The notes under the pieces are model-generated. The model worked only from the letters and a program-made list of their open reading frames with translations. It searched no databases and was not told where the DNA came from. Made by a program: the position numbers and the translations under genes. Shown here piece by piece: positions 34,174-43,334 of a stretch of 64,000 nucleotides of DNA. Each line of letters begins with the position of its first letter. Position 1 is the first letter of the stretch. Origin of the DNA: Heliorestis convoluta (GTDB taxonomy: Bacteria > Bacillota > Desulfitobacteriia > Heliobacteriales > Heliobacteriaceae); NCBI RefSeq assembly GCF_009649955.1, contig NZ_CP045875.1:1903501-1967500 (forward strand), in the 5' to 3' direction.

Positions 34174-35411
34174 ATAAACGCGTGGTCATAACGGGTCTCG
34201 GTGTCGTCTCGCCTGTTGGGATTGGAAAAGAGTCTTTTTGGAATGCTTTGATTTCAGGAGAATCTGGAATTGGCCCGGTAACCCGTTTTGACACCAGCGC
34301 CTTACCAACTCGAGTGGCCGGAGAAGTAAAAGATTTTCAACCGACTCAATACCTTGATCGCAAAGAAGCTCGTCGTATGGACCGCTTTGCTCAGTTTGCT
34401 GTTGCTTCTGCCAAAATGGCCTTAGAAGATGGTAAGGTTGATCAAGAGCAAGTCAACAAGGAACGAATTGGTGTTGTTCTAGGCTGTGGTATTGGTGGTA
34501 TGGAAACCTTCGAAGACCAGGCTAGAGTTCTTTTTGAAAAAGGACCGGGACGCGTCAGTCCTTTTTTCGTTCCCATGATGATTTCTAATATGGCGGCAGG
34601 CCACGTTTCAATGCAATTGGGCTTAAAAGGTCCCAGTGAAACTGTTGTAACAGCTTGTGCTTCTGCCACCAACGCTTGTGGAAGTGCTTTTCGCTTGGTA
34701 CAAAGAGGCGAATGCGACATGATTTTAACTGGTGGCACAGAAGCGTCTATTGAGCCTCTTGCCTTTGCTGGTTTTTGTGCGATGAAAGCAATGTCGACGC
34801 ACAATGATGATCCGAAGCGAGCCAGTCGTCCCTTTGATAAAAGCAGAACAGGCTTTGTCATGGGCGAAGGTGCCGGTATTTTGCTTTTTGAAGAACTTGA
34901 ACACGCTTTAGCGCGGGGCGCTCATATTTATGCTGAAGTGATTGGATATGGTTGCACGAGCGATGCTCATCACATAACTGACCCTGCACCCAATGGTGAG
35001 GGTGCTGCCAGAGCCATGGCGAAGGCCCTTGGAGATGGCGGTGTAAAGCCAGAAGAAGTCAGCTACATCAATGCCCATGGTACCGGTACAGAAAAGAACG
35101 ATTACTATGAAACCATGGCAATTAAGACGATTTTTGGTGAAAAAGCCAAAGAAATCGCTATCAGTTCTACCAAGTCTATGACAGGCCACTTGCTTGGAGC
35201 GGCTGGTGCCATTGAAGTTATGGCCAGTGCTCTTGCCATTAATACGGATACAGTGCCGCCAACCATCAACTTGGAAGAGCCAGGAGAAGGTTGCGATTTA
35301 GATTATACGGCCAATGAAGCGCGCAAACTACCTGTAGATGTGGCTATTTCTAATACCTTTGGTTTTGGTGGTCACAATGCTACTATAGTAATGCGAAAAT
35401 ACAAAGAATAA
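34170..35411 (+). CDS. fabF: Beta-ketoacyl-ACP synthase II
   Basis: The 413-residue condensing enzyme elongates acyl-ACP with malonyl-ACP. The nucleophile is in VTACASATNACGSAF near 165, the two histidines are in INAHGTGTEKND near 303 and in SMTGHLLGAAGAIE near 340, and the C-terminus has NTFGFGGHNATIV. The HGTGT form replaces the more usual HGTST of FabF, a minor variation. It is the last gene of the fab operon, followed by a terminator. Confidence 0.96.
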   Translation: MNKRVVITGLGVVSPVGIGKESFWNALISGESGIGPVTRFDTSALPTRVAGEVKDFQPTQYLDRKEARRMDRFAQFAVASAKMALEDGKVDQEQVNKERIGVVLGCGIGGMETFEDQARVLFEKGPGRVSPFFVPMMISNMAAGHVSMQLGLKGPSETVVTACASATNACGSAFRLVQRGECDMILTGGTEASIEPLAFAGFCAMKAMSTHNDDPKRASRPFDKSRTGFVMGEGAGILLFEELEHALARGAHIYAEVIGYGCTSDAHHITDPAPNGEGAARAMAKALGDGGVKPEEVSYINAHGTGTEKNDYYETMAIKTIFGEKAKEIAISSTKSMTGHLLGAAGAIEVMASALAINTDTVPPTINLEEPGEGCDLDYTANEARKLPVDVAISNTFGFGGHNATIVMRKYKE

Positions 35412-35426
35412 ATCTGGGATAAGCAA

Positions 35427-35459
35427 CCCCGAACCCCTACGGGTTAGGGGCTTTTTTTT
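35427..35459 (+). terminator. Intrinsic terminator of the fab operon
   Basis: CCCC-G-AACCC pairs with GGGTT-A-GGGG around a CTAC loop, followed by CT8. It lies just after fabF. Confidence 0.88.
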
Positions 35460-35472
35460 CGAGGTGATTCCT

Positions 35473-36204
35473 ATGAAGAATCGAGGCAAAAAGTGTTCTG
35501 GCAGCTGGCCTACTGAGTTAGCAACCATGGCAGGCATTGAAATAAAACAGCGAAAGCTGCTCGATATGGCTTTAACACATCCTTCTTATGTATATGAAAA
35601 CAATCGTCTACCGCAGGAACACAACCAGCGCCTGGAGTTTCTCGGCGATGCTGTGCTAGGCCTGGTCGTGGCAGAACAGCTTTACAATCAATACCCGAAA
35701 TGGTCAGAAGGAGAACTATCTCGTCATCGCGCCGCCATTGTTTGTGAAGCCAACTTGGCCGAAGGAGCAAGGCGAGTTGGTCTGGGGAACTGGTTGAAGC
35801 TTGGTAAAGGAGAAGAAGGCAGTGGTGGCCGTGATCGAACTTCCAGCCTAGCCGATGCTTTAGAGGCTCTTATTGGCGCTTCTTATCTGGCTGGCGGAAT
35901 TGAAGCAGCTCGCGCACTCGTGCTGAACCTTTTTGGAGAAAAGTTAGAGAAAATGCCAGAAAAAACGGGGATTGATCACAAGACGACACTTCAAGAATTG
36001 GTTCAAAAAAATGGACAGACTGACATTTCCTATCGTATATTGGAAGAGTCTGGCCCTGATCATGATAAACTGTTTATGGCAGGCGTCTACTTGAACGGAT
36101 CTCTTGTTGCTTCAGGCCAAGGAAGAACAAAAAAAGAAGCAGAGCAAAAAGCAGCTGGTCAGGCATTGCCGAAGATTCAAAGGAATCATGAAGCTTTATC
36201 ATGA
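35473..36204 (+). CDS. rnc: Ribonuclease III
   Basis: The ATG at 35473 follows GAGGTG by six bases; a GTG nine bases earlier overlaps that site. The 243-residue enzyme cleaves double-stranded RNA. The catalytic signature is RLEFLGDAVLGLVVAEQLY near residue 50, with a second acidic region SLADALEALIGASYLAGG near 120. A double-stranded RNA-binding domain fills the end (TLQELVQKNG to TKKEAEQKAA). The radical SAM gene overlaps it by four bases. It is a candidate to process the hairpin after acpP. Confidence 0.96.
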   Translation: MKNRGKKCSGSWPTELATMAGIEIKQRKLLDMALTHPSYVYENNRLPQEHNQRLEFLGDAVLGLVVAEQLYNQYPKWSEGELSRHRAAIVCEANLAEGARRVGLGNWLKLGKGEEGSGGRDRTSSLADALEALIGASYLAGGIEAARALVLNLFGEKLEKMPEKTGIDHKTTLQELVQKNGQTDISYRILEESGPDHDKLFMAGVYLNGSLVASGQGRTKKEAEQKAAGQALPKIQRNHEALS

Positions 36205-37304
36205 TCATACCCATTTTTTTACCTCAGATTGGTTGCCCCAGTCGCTGTATCTATTGTAACCAAGAAGATTTAACAGGAAGCTGTGGTTTGCCAGAAAAAG
36301 AAAGCATCAATCAAACCATTGAAGCGTACTTGTCAAGTCAAAAAGATAAAGAGAAAAAGGCTGACAGGGTAGAAATCGCTTTTTATGGTGGTACCTTTAC
36401 AGCGCTGCCTGTGACGATACAAGAACAGCTACTTTCTATAGCAGCAGGGTGGATTGCAAAAAAAGAGGTTCATCAGATACGCCTTTCTACGAGGCCCGAT
36501 CATCTTGATCGAACTACGATTTGTCGACTTCAAGCATACGGCGTTAAGACAGTAGAAGTAGGCGCCCAGACGATGAACCCAACTGTATTAAAAAAGATTC
36601 ATCGAGGCCATGAACCAAAAGATACAGTAAGGGCTATGAAACTTCTAAAACAAGAAGGCCTGCAGACTTCTTTGCACATTATGACAGCTTTGCCTGGCGA
36701 TGATGAGGCCAGTGCTTTGCTGTCTTTAGAAGAATGTCTGCATTTACAACCAGATTTTTTGCGAATTCATCCTACGCTCGTCTTGAAAAACAGTTTATTA
36801 GAGAAAGAATGGCGAGAAGGTCGTTATCAGCCTTGGAGTTGGGGTCGCAACTTACGATTGTTGACCAAAATGGCTTTGCTTTGTGCCCGCTATCAAAAAC
36901 CTGTCCATCGTTGGGGACTTATGCCAGGAGAGCTATGCCAGAGTAGTTACCTTGCAGGACCTTACTCTCCTTCTCTTGGCGAATGGGTAAAACGCTCTTT
37001 GGCTTTCCTCTACCTATCTTCTCTTCTCACTTGTGCGCTAGAGTCTCCACAATTAAAGAAGCAGAAAACTGTAACACTCGCTGTTCCTTCCAAAGATCTT
37101 TCCTTAGTAAGAGGGCAAAGAAAATGGCTGCTCCGGCATGGCAGCACCATAAGTCATTTTTCCTTACACTCTATATGTCAAGCAGATCTACAAAAAAACC
37201 TCCCTACCTATCTACCCTTTCACGGTGACTGGTATTTTGATGATAATGGTGAAAAAATATTCTTTCTTACATTAGAGGAATTTATAGCCAATTGCCGAAT
37301 ATAA
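36201..37304 (+). CDS. Radical SAM protein of the Elp3/YhcC-like group
   Basis: The 367-residue protein has the cluster motif CPSRCIYCNQ (CX3CX2C) at residue 12, YGGTFTALP near 65, RLSTRPDHLD near 93 and EVGAQTMNPTVLKKIHRGH near 115. These match the radical SAM core of Elp3-type proteins; the acetyltransferase domain of true Elp3 is missing. In Clostridia this gene is regularly found between rnc and smc. The substrate is unknown, with RNA modification a fair guess. The start overlaps the rnc stop. Confidence 0.85.
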   Translation: MIIPIFLPQIGCPSRCIYCNQEDLTGSCGLPEKESINQTIEAYLSSQKDKEKKADRVEIAFYGGTFTALPVTIQEQLLSIAAGWIAKKEVHQIRLSTRPDHLDRTTICRLQAYGVKTVEVGAQTMNPTVLKKIHRGHEPKDTVRAMKLLKQEGLQTSLHIMTALPGDDEASALLSLEECLHLQPDFLRIHPTLVLKNSLLEKEWREGRYQPWSWGRNLRLLTKMALLCARYQKPVHRWGLMPGELCQSSYLAGPYSPSLGEWVKRSLAFLYLSSLLTCALESPQLKKQKTVTLAVPSKDLSLVRGQRKWLLRHGSTISHFSLHSICQADLQKNLPTYLPFHGDWYFDDNGEKIFFLTLEEFIANCRI

Positions 37305-37365
37305 TGTTGTCGAAGTTGTTGCTCTAGCCACATAAATGAATGGGGTAGTAAGGAGGGAATAATCG

Positions 37366-37626
37366 GTGGAAGGCTTAAAAGTATCTGCACAGTCCAATCC
37401 CAAATCAGTCGCGGGCGCTCTAGCAGCCATTTTACGCGAAAAAGGTCATGCCGAGATTCAAGCAGTAGGGGCTGGTGCTGTAAACCAAGCAATTAAAGCA
37501 ATAGCAATTGCACGAGGTTTTGTAGCACCCAATGGTATCAATCTTGTGACCATTCCGGCTTTTGTGGAGATATCCATTGATGGGGAAGAAAGAACAGCCA
37601 TCAAGTTCATCATTGAACCTAGATAG
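37366..37626 (+). CDS. spoVS: Stage V sporulation protein S
   Basis: The 86-residue protein is nearly invariant in spore-formers: EGLKVSAQSNPKSVAGALAAILREKG, then AEIQAVGAGAVNQAIKAIAIARGFVAP, and IKFIIEPR at the end. It has an Alba-like fold and affects septation and coat assembly in Bacillus. The start is a GTG after AAGGAGGG. It is a single gene closed by the terminator at 37643. Confidence 0.95.
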   Translation: MEGLKVSAQSNPKSVAGALAAILREKGHAEIQAVGAGAVNQAIKAIAIARGFVAPNGINLVTIPAFVEISIDGEERTAIKFIIEPR

Positions 37627-37642
37627 GTCAACTTCAATTCGT

Positions 37643-37676
37643 AACTGCTCACTCTATTGTGGGCAGTTCTTTTTTT
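37643..37676 (+). terminator. Intrinsic terminator after spoVS
   Basis: AACTGC-T-CAC pairs with GTG-G-GCAGTT, followed by CT7. Confidence 0.85.
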
Positions 37677-37743
37677 GCCTCTTCTTTTCCTATTAGCAAG
37701 GCTGTGCTACAATGAGAGAGGAATTTTTCGGGAGGAAATGGCA

Positions 37744-40700
37744 ATGGTTTTAAAAAGAATTGAGTTAAATGGATTCAAATCTTTTGCCGATAAAACAGAA
37801 ATCCTCCTTTCTCCTGGTGTGACTGTAATCGTGGGACCCAATGGATCCGGTAAATCCAATGTCTCCGATGCCATTCGCTGGGTTTTAGGTGAACAGAGCG
37901 CACGGTCTTTGCGTGGCTCGAAGATGGAAGATGTAATCTTTGCAGGATCGGAACGTCGGAAACCTGTGGGGATGGCAGAAGTTTCAATTCACTTAGATAA
38001 TGATCAAGGCAAACTACCTGTTGAATATAGGGAAGTCCTCGTTACCCGTAGAGTCTATCGCTCCGGTGAAAGTGACTATCTTTTGAACCGAAGTACTTGT
38101 CGATTGCGAGACATTCATGAGTTATTTGCCGACACTGGGTTGGGACGAGAAGGGATTTCCATTATTGGGCAAGGTCGTGTTGATGAAGTTCTTTCTTCCC
38201 GACCTGAGGAGAGGCGTGCTTTTATTGAAGAAGCTGCAGGGATTGTAAAATATCGCAACCGCAAAAACGATGCCCTCAAGAAAATGGAAGATACGCAAAA
38301 TCATATTGTAAGAGTAGAAGATATTATTGATGAACTAGAGCAGCAACACCAGTCGCTGACAGAACAAGCTCGCAAGGCGCGACTGTTTCAAGAAATGGAC
38401 GAGAAAGTGAACCGTCTGGAGCAAGCTTTACTCGCTATCGATTACGAAGAAGTAAAGACAAAAAAAGAACAGCTAGAACATTCTTTTCAAACCCTACAAG
38501 ACGGCTTGCTGCAAACAGAAAGCACCTTGGCAAAAGTAGAACAAGAAGAAAGTACCACGGCTCTACTGTTAAAGAAAGCAGAAGAAGCGCTAGCAGAAGC
38601 CAGGCAAAATCGCCATGACCACTCAGAAAGCCTTTTGACATTAAAGAATAAATTAGAAGTATTACAAGAGCGAATGAAAGGCTTGAAAGCGCAAAAAGAA
38701 ATGCTTCAGCAAGAGCTAGAAGAGAATCAAAAAAGTTTTGCAGAGTTAACAAAAAGAGCAGAGATAGAAGAAGATAATGAAAAAAATATTATTGGAAAGT
38801 TACTTTTCTTAGAGCAAGAAGTTCAACAACGTCAAGAACAAGGGTCCCAGTGGAAAGAAGCCGTTGTTCTTGGAGAGCAAAAACTACAGGATTTGCTGAT
38901 GGAAGCGCAACAGAAAGATGAAGAAGCCGATCGAGTACGGCAACAGATTCATGAGATAGAGTTAACTGCAACAAGGCAGGAAGAACAAGAGAAAACTTTT
39001 GCCGAATCATTGCAGCGTGCTTTGACACGGGTGAAGGAATGGGACAAAGAAAAAAGCGACTTGCAAGTAGAACAAGAAAAGTTGTTCAAGAAGGATAAGG
39101 AGCTGCAGAAAGAAAGTGTCCGTGTGAAGGAAGAACTTGCAGCCCTTCAAAAAGAAGGAGAAGAAATAGAGCATACGTTAACAGAGACAATGCGAAGATG
39201 GCAAGAAATGATTGGGCGCATCAAAGCATTAGAGAATATGGAACGGTCTTATGAAGGATTTAACAAAGGTGTCAAAGAGGTTATGCTAGAAGCCAAGAAA
39301 AATCCTTCGACACTGCAAGGAATCTTTGGCCTTGTCAGTGAGCTTATCGAAGTGCCCGTCGGCTATGAAAGGGCCTATCAAGTCGCTCTAGGCTCGGCCA
39401 TGCAGAACATTGTGGTAGAAAATGATGGGGCAGCACAAGAAGCCATTGAGTTTTTGAAGAAATACAATAAAGGACGAGCTACTTTTCTACCCTTAAAAAG
39501 CTTACAAGTCTACGGAAGTTTGCAACAAGACTTTTTAGCACAACCGGGTGTTCTCGGCTGTGCCGCCGATCTAGTGCAAGTTGATCCATCCTATAGTAAA
39601 GCAATACAATTTCTGTTAGGAAGAACCTTAATTCTAGAGAATCTAACAAGTGCTCTTGTCCTTGCTCGTCAGAAGAAATGCCCTTACAAACTGGTGACAT
39701 TACAAGGGGAAGTTCTACAACCAGGAGGGAGTGTGACCGGTGGAACGGTCAATCCCCAGGGAGGACAGACCTTTCTCCGACGACGAGAGCTAACTCTATT
39801 AAATGAAGAAGAAAGAAAGCTAGCTATGGTCATTGCGAGTCTGAAGCAATTGCGAGAAGAGATTCATGAGCAACGCCATAGAATTGCGCAACAGTCTGTA
39901 GAGCTTGAAAAAGAAGGAGCTGCTTTACAACTTCATCTTTCTTCGAAAGAATCTGCTTTAGAGCGACTGCAAGAGTCGATAGAACAAGAGCAGCTCTTTG
40001 TAGATCAAGCGCTTAAAGATCAAAGGCAATGTGAACAAGATAGGCTTCAACTTCATGAAGAAAAAGCAAAGCTAGAAACATTGATGAACCACTTACAGGT
40101 CTTAAAAAAAGAACTGGAAAGGTTTTATCAACAACAAAGAGAAGCCTTAGATCAGCTTCGTCTTTCCGGTGAAGAAGAAAATCGAACACTAACGGATAAA
40201 CAATTGCAGCGAGCACGCCTTGAGGAAGAGTTAAAAAGTGTTACAGCATCACTTCGATTCAACAAAGAGCGAATCGAAAAACTACTTCAAGAAAAACAAC
40301 AGAAAAGTGAAACAGCTCTACAGTGGGAAGAAATGATTCTATCTTGTGATGAGTCTTATCAAGAAATAGAGAAAAAAGTTCTTCAAGATCTTCTAGAAGA
40401 ACAATCACTTTTAGAGAAAGTGAAAGACCGTCAGCAATCCTATCAAGAGCTCCGAATAGAGCTCGATCAAATCATGGAGCAGAAAAAGCCGCTTATGGAA
40501 AAGATAGCGGCTAAAAGTAAAGAGCTCCATCAGATAGAAATTGCTTTAACGAAAGCGGTATCAGAAGAAAAAACCATCCTTTTGAAGTTACAAGAGAAAT
40601 GGTCTTTATCTCAAGAGAGAATCACGGAAATGGAAAAACCATGGCTCGATCGGAAAAGCTACCAGAAAGAGATTGCCGTGACAAAAGGTGCTCTCAAAGA

Positions 40701-41328
40701 ACTAGGTACCGTAAATATGTTGGCCATTGAAGAAGAAAAGAACTTACAAGAGAGAATGAACTTTCTTCGGCAACAACAAGAAGACTTAAAAACAGCAAAA
40801 GACAGCCTAGAACAAGTGATTCGGGAAATAGAAGAGATTATGATCCAACGTTTTGGACAAGCTTTTCAAGAAATCAATGAACATTTTGCAGCAACTTTTG
40901 CGGATCTTTTTCAAGGCGGTCAAGCTGAACTGGTTCTTACGCAACCCGATAACCTTCTCGAAACAGGCGTCGACATGGTAGCACAACCACCTGGTAAAAA
41001 GAGGGTGCCTTTGTCTTTACTATCGGGTGGAGAAAGAGCCTTAACGGCCATAGCTTTGCTTTTTTCGTTGCTTAAAACAAAGCCCAGCCCTTTTTGTGTC
41101 TTAGATGAAATTGAAGCAGCTTTAGATGAAGCCAACGTAGCACGGTTCGCCAATTACCTCAAAAAACTATCAAGAAAAAGCCAATTTATCGTTATCTCTC
41201 ATCGTAAAGGCACGATGGAAGCAGCAGACTATCTCTATGGTGTTACGATGGAAGAAGGCGGGGTATCCCGACTGGTTTCTGTCAAAATGACCGAGCGAGA
41301 TAATTCAACAATAGATGCAGCTAGTTAG
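37744..41328 (+). CDS. smc: Chromosome segregation protein SMC
   Basis: The ATG at 37744 lies eight bases after GGGAGG; an ATG at 37738 is too close to it. The 1194-residue protein has the head Walker A GPNGSGKSN near 32, a long coiled coil, and a hinge (about 505-660, including GSAMQNIVVENDGAAQEAIEFL and GGSVTGGTVNPQGG). A second coiled coil follows, then the C-terminal head with the LLSGGERALTAIALLF signature and FCVLDEIEAALDEANV Walker B. It organises and segregates the chromosome with ScpA/ScpB. ftsY follows after 11 bases, as in most Firmicutes. Confidence 0.97.
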   Translation: MVLKRIELNGFKSFADKTEILLSPGVTVIVGPNGSGKSNVSDAIRWVLGEQSARSLRGSKMEDVIFAGSERRKPVGMAEVSIHLDNDQGKLPVEYREVLVTRRVYRSGESDYLLNRSTCRLRDIHELFADTGLGREGISIIGQGRVDEVLSSRPEERRAFIEEAAGIVKYRNRKNDALKKMEDTQNHIVRVEDIIDELEQQHQSLTEQARKARLFQEMDEKVNRLEQALLAIDYEEVKTKKEQLEHSFQTLQDGLLQTESTLAKVEQEESTTALLLKKAEEALAEARQNRHDHSESLLTLKNKLEVLQERMKGLKAQKEMLQQELEENQKSFAELTKRAEIEEDNEKNIIGKLLFLEQEVQQRQEQGSQWKEAVVLGEQKLQDLLMEAQQKDEEADRVRQQIHEIELTATRQEEQEKTFAESLQRALTRVKEWDKEKSDLQVEQEKLFKKDKELQKESVRVKEELAALQKEGEEIEHTLTETMRRWQEMIGRIKALENMERSYEGFNKGVKEVMLEAKKNPSTLQGIFGLVSELIEVPVGYERAYQVALGSAMQNIVVENDGAAQEAIEFLKKYNKGRATFLPLKSLQVYGSLQQDFLAQPGVLGCAADLVQVDPSYSKAIQFLLGRTLILENLTSALVLARQKKCPYKLVTLQGEVLQPGGSVTGGTVNPQGGQTFLRRRELTLLNEEERKLAMVIASLKQLREEIHEQRHRIAQQSVELEKEGAALQLHLSSKESALERLQESIEQEQLFVDQALKDQRQCEQDRLQLHEEKAKLETLMNHLQVLKKELERFYQQQREALDQLRLSGEEENRTLTDKQLQRARLEEELKSVTASLRFNKERIEKLLQEKQQKSETALQWEEMILSCDESYQEIEKKVLQDLLEEQSLLEKVKDRQQSYQELRIELDQIMEQKKPLMEKIAAKSKELHQIEIALTKAVSEEKTILLKLQEKWSLSQERITEMEKPWLDRKSYQKEIAVTKGALKELGTVNMLAIEEEKNLQERMNFLRQQQEDLKTAKDSLEQVIREIEEIMIQRFGQAFQEINEHFAATFADLFQGGQAELVLTQPDNLLETGVDMVAQPPGKKRVPLSLLSGGERALTAIALLFSLLKTKPSPFCVLDEIEAALDEANVARFANYLKKLSRKSQFIVISHRKGTMEAADYLYGVTMEEGGVSRLVSVKMTERDNSTIDAAS

Positions 41329-41339
41329 GAGGAATTTAT

Positions 41340-42263
41340 ATGGGATTTTTTAACAAACTAAAAGAAGGCCTGAGCCGCACAAGACAGAACCTGGTTCAAA
41401 AAGTAGAACAGCTAGTAACAGGACGACAACATATTGATGAAGAACTTTATGAGGAACTAGAAGAAGTCTTAATCAGCGCCGATGTTGGGGCTGAAATGGC
41501 CTTACAAATGGTAGAAGGATTGCGCAAAAAAGTAAAAGAGCAAAAGATTGGTGATCCAGGAGAACTAAAAAGGCTTTTGCAAGAAGAAATTGTAGAACTA
41601 TTAGGGCAAGAAACAGCTGTTGTTGATATTTCTAAAAAACCAACGGTCGTCCTTGTAGTAGGCGTTAATGGCGTGGGCAAGACTACAACTATCGCCAAGC
41701 TGGCCCATCGCTGGAAATCAGAAGGCCGCAAAGTCCTCCTTGCTGCTGGCGACACCTTCCGTGCTGCCGCCATCGATCAGCTAGAAATCTGGGGACAAAG
41801 GGTAGGTGTCGATGTCATCCGCCACCAAGAAGGTTCTGATCCTGGTGCTGTTGCCTACGACGCGGCCCAGGCTGCTATCAGTCGTGGCGCTGACATCTTA
41901 CTTGTTGATACAGCAGGAAGACTACACAATAAAAACCACCTTATGAATGAACTTTCTAAAGTAGGCCGCGTTCTCGATCGTGCTCTACCAGGCGCTCCTC
42001 ATGAAATCCTGCTTGTCTTAGATGCCACAACCGGTCAAAACGCCGTAACGCAAGCTCGACTCTTTGGCGAAGCTGTTGGCGTCACAGGTTTGGTATTAAC
42101 CAAATTAGACGGCACTGCCAAAGGTGGTGTCATCTTAGCCATTCAGGGTGAATTGAATGTTCCTGTAAAATTCATTGGCATTGGTGAGGCCATGGATGAC
42201 TTGAGAATCTTCGAACCACAACAATTTGCCAAGGCCCTCTTTGGACAGGAAGAAGCAGAATAA
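41340..42263 (+). CDS. ftsY: Signal recognition particle receptor FtsY
   Basis: The 307-residue GTPase has an N domain (residues about 1-90) and a G domain with GVNGVGKTTTIAKLAH near 108, DTFRAAAIDQL near 137, LVDTAGRLHNKNHLM near 190 and VLTKLDGTAKGG near 250. The long acidic domain of E. coli FtsY is absent, as usual in Firmicutes. It receives ribosome-SRP complexes at the membrane together with Ffh, encoded at 46268. An AGGAGG site precedes the ATG. Confidence 0.97.
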   Translation: MGFFNKLKEGLSRTRQNLVQKVEQLVTGRQHIDEELYEELEEVLISADVGAEMALQMVEGLRKKVKEQKIGDPGELKRLLQEEIVELLGQETAVVDISKKPTVVLVVGVNGVGKTTTIAKLAHRWKSEGRKVLLAAGDTFRAAAIDQLEIWGQRVGVDVIRHQEGSDPGAVAYDAAQAAISRGADILLVDTAGRLHNKNHLMNELSKVGRVLDRALPGAPHEILLVLDATTGQNAVTQARLFGEAVGVTGLVLTKLDGTAKGGVILAIQGELNVPVKFIGIGEAMDDLRIFEPQQFAKALFGQEEAE

Positions 42264-42315
42264 ACTCTTACTCCCTATCATATTTAATTCAGAAATAAAA
42301 AGGAGAGATCGATTT

Positions 42316-42516
42316 ATGCCCATTGTACAAGTCACCATGCTAGAAGGACGCACAGAAGAGCAAAAGCGTGAACTGGCCAAAGCCATTACACAAGCTTTTG
42401 TTGACACTTGTGGCGCCAAAGCCGAGTCTGTTACTTTATCAATTCATGATGTACCAACAGAAAATATTGCTTTAGGCGGTACGTTGATTTCTGATCTAAG
42501 GAGGAATCCTGCTTGA
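42316..42516 (+). CDS. 4-oxalocrotonate tautomerase family protein
   Basis: The ATG at 42316 follows AAGGAGAG and gives a 66-residue protein starting MPIVQVTMLEGRTEEQKREL. Proline directly after the initiator Met is the catalytic base of this family once Met is removed. Members catalyse keto-enol shifts or dehalogenation; the substrate here is unknown. It overlaps the mtnP start by four bases. A tautomerase next to mtnP and mtnA could act on an intermediate of methylthioribose metabolism, but that is inference. Confidence 0.87.
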   Translation: MPIVQVTMLEGRTEEQKRELAKAITQAFVDTCGAKAESVTLSIHDVPTENIALGGTLISDLRRNPA

Positions 42517-43310
42517 CTGTAAAAATTGCGATTATTGGTGGCACTGGCGTGTATGATCCGGCCATCTTAAAGGACCTGCGCACAGTAGAAGTAGATACAA
42601 AGTATGGCAAAGTAGCTATTAAAGTAGGGAGCTATGGAGATAAGGAAGTGGCCTTTCTCGCTCGTCATGGCGAAGGCCACACCGTGCCTCCCCATCTTAT
42701 CAATTATCGTGCCAACATTATGGCGTTAAAAAGGCTTGGCGTTCGTCATATTATTGCAACAGCTGCCGTCGGTTCTCTAGATCTAAAAATGGAAGCAGGT
42801 CATCTTGTTGTAGTAGAAGACTTTTTAGACTTTACCAAAGCAAGAGCGACCACTTTCTTTGATGGTGGAGAAGCTGGTGTTGTTCACACAGATTTTACCT
42901 ATCCTTACTGTCCGCGACTGCGTCAGATCCTTGTGCAGGCAGGGGAAAAAGAAAATCTAACGATTCATGATAAGGCTGTTTATGTTTGCACAGAAGGCCC
43001 TCGTTTTGAGACGCCTACAGAAATTAAAATGTACCAAAGCTTTGGTGGTCATCTTGTTGGTATGACCAGTGTACCTGAAGTGCTTTTAGCACGAGAAGCT
43101 GAAATTTGTTATGCCACCGTAGCGATGGTAACAAACTATGGCGCTGGTATTTCCCCACAACCACTGACGCACATGGAAGTGCTAGAAGCGATGGATGCCA
43201 ACAAAGAAAACATTAAAAAGCTGGCCATGAAAACCATCGAACTATTGGAAGTCGATGAAGACTGTGATTGTCAACATGCTCTCGCTGACTTTGGTGGTTT
43301 TACGCTGTAA
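42513..43310 (+). CDS. mtnP: S-methyl-5'-thioadenosine phosphorylase (or related purine nucleoside phosphorylase)
   Basis: The 265-residue enzyme splits methylthioadenosine with phosphate into adenine and methylthioribose 1-phosphate. It has IGGTGVYDPAILKDLR at the start, FLARHGEGHTVPPHLINYRANIMALKRLG near 50-75, TEGPRFETPTEIKMYQSFGGHLVGMTSVPEVLLAREAEICYATVAMVTNYGAG near 150-205. The start is a TTG within the tautomerase stop region, preceded by AAGGAGG. mtnA follows, which favours methylthioadenosine as substrate over inosine or guanosine. Confidence 0.9.
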   Translation: MTVKIAIIGGTGVYDPAILKDLRTVEVDTKYGKVAIKVGSYGDKEVAFLARHGEGHTVPPHLINYRANIMALKRLGVRHIIATAAVGSLDLKMEAGHLVVVEDFLDFTKARATTFFDGGEAGVVHTDFTYPYCPRLRQILVQAGEKENLTIHDKAVYVCTEGPRFETPTEIKMYQSFGGHLVGMTSVPEVLLAREAEICYATVAMVTNYGAGISPQPLTHMEVLEAMDANKENIKKLAMKTIELLEVDEDCDCQHALADFGGFTL

Positions 43311-43334
43311 TTGATAGAAAGGAAGTTTTAGCTT

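Noticed and set aside
38435-40216. Long antisense open frames inside smc
   Set aside because: They mirror the Glu/Gln/Lys-rich coiled coil codons and have no ribosome binding sites or family features.
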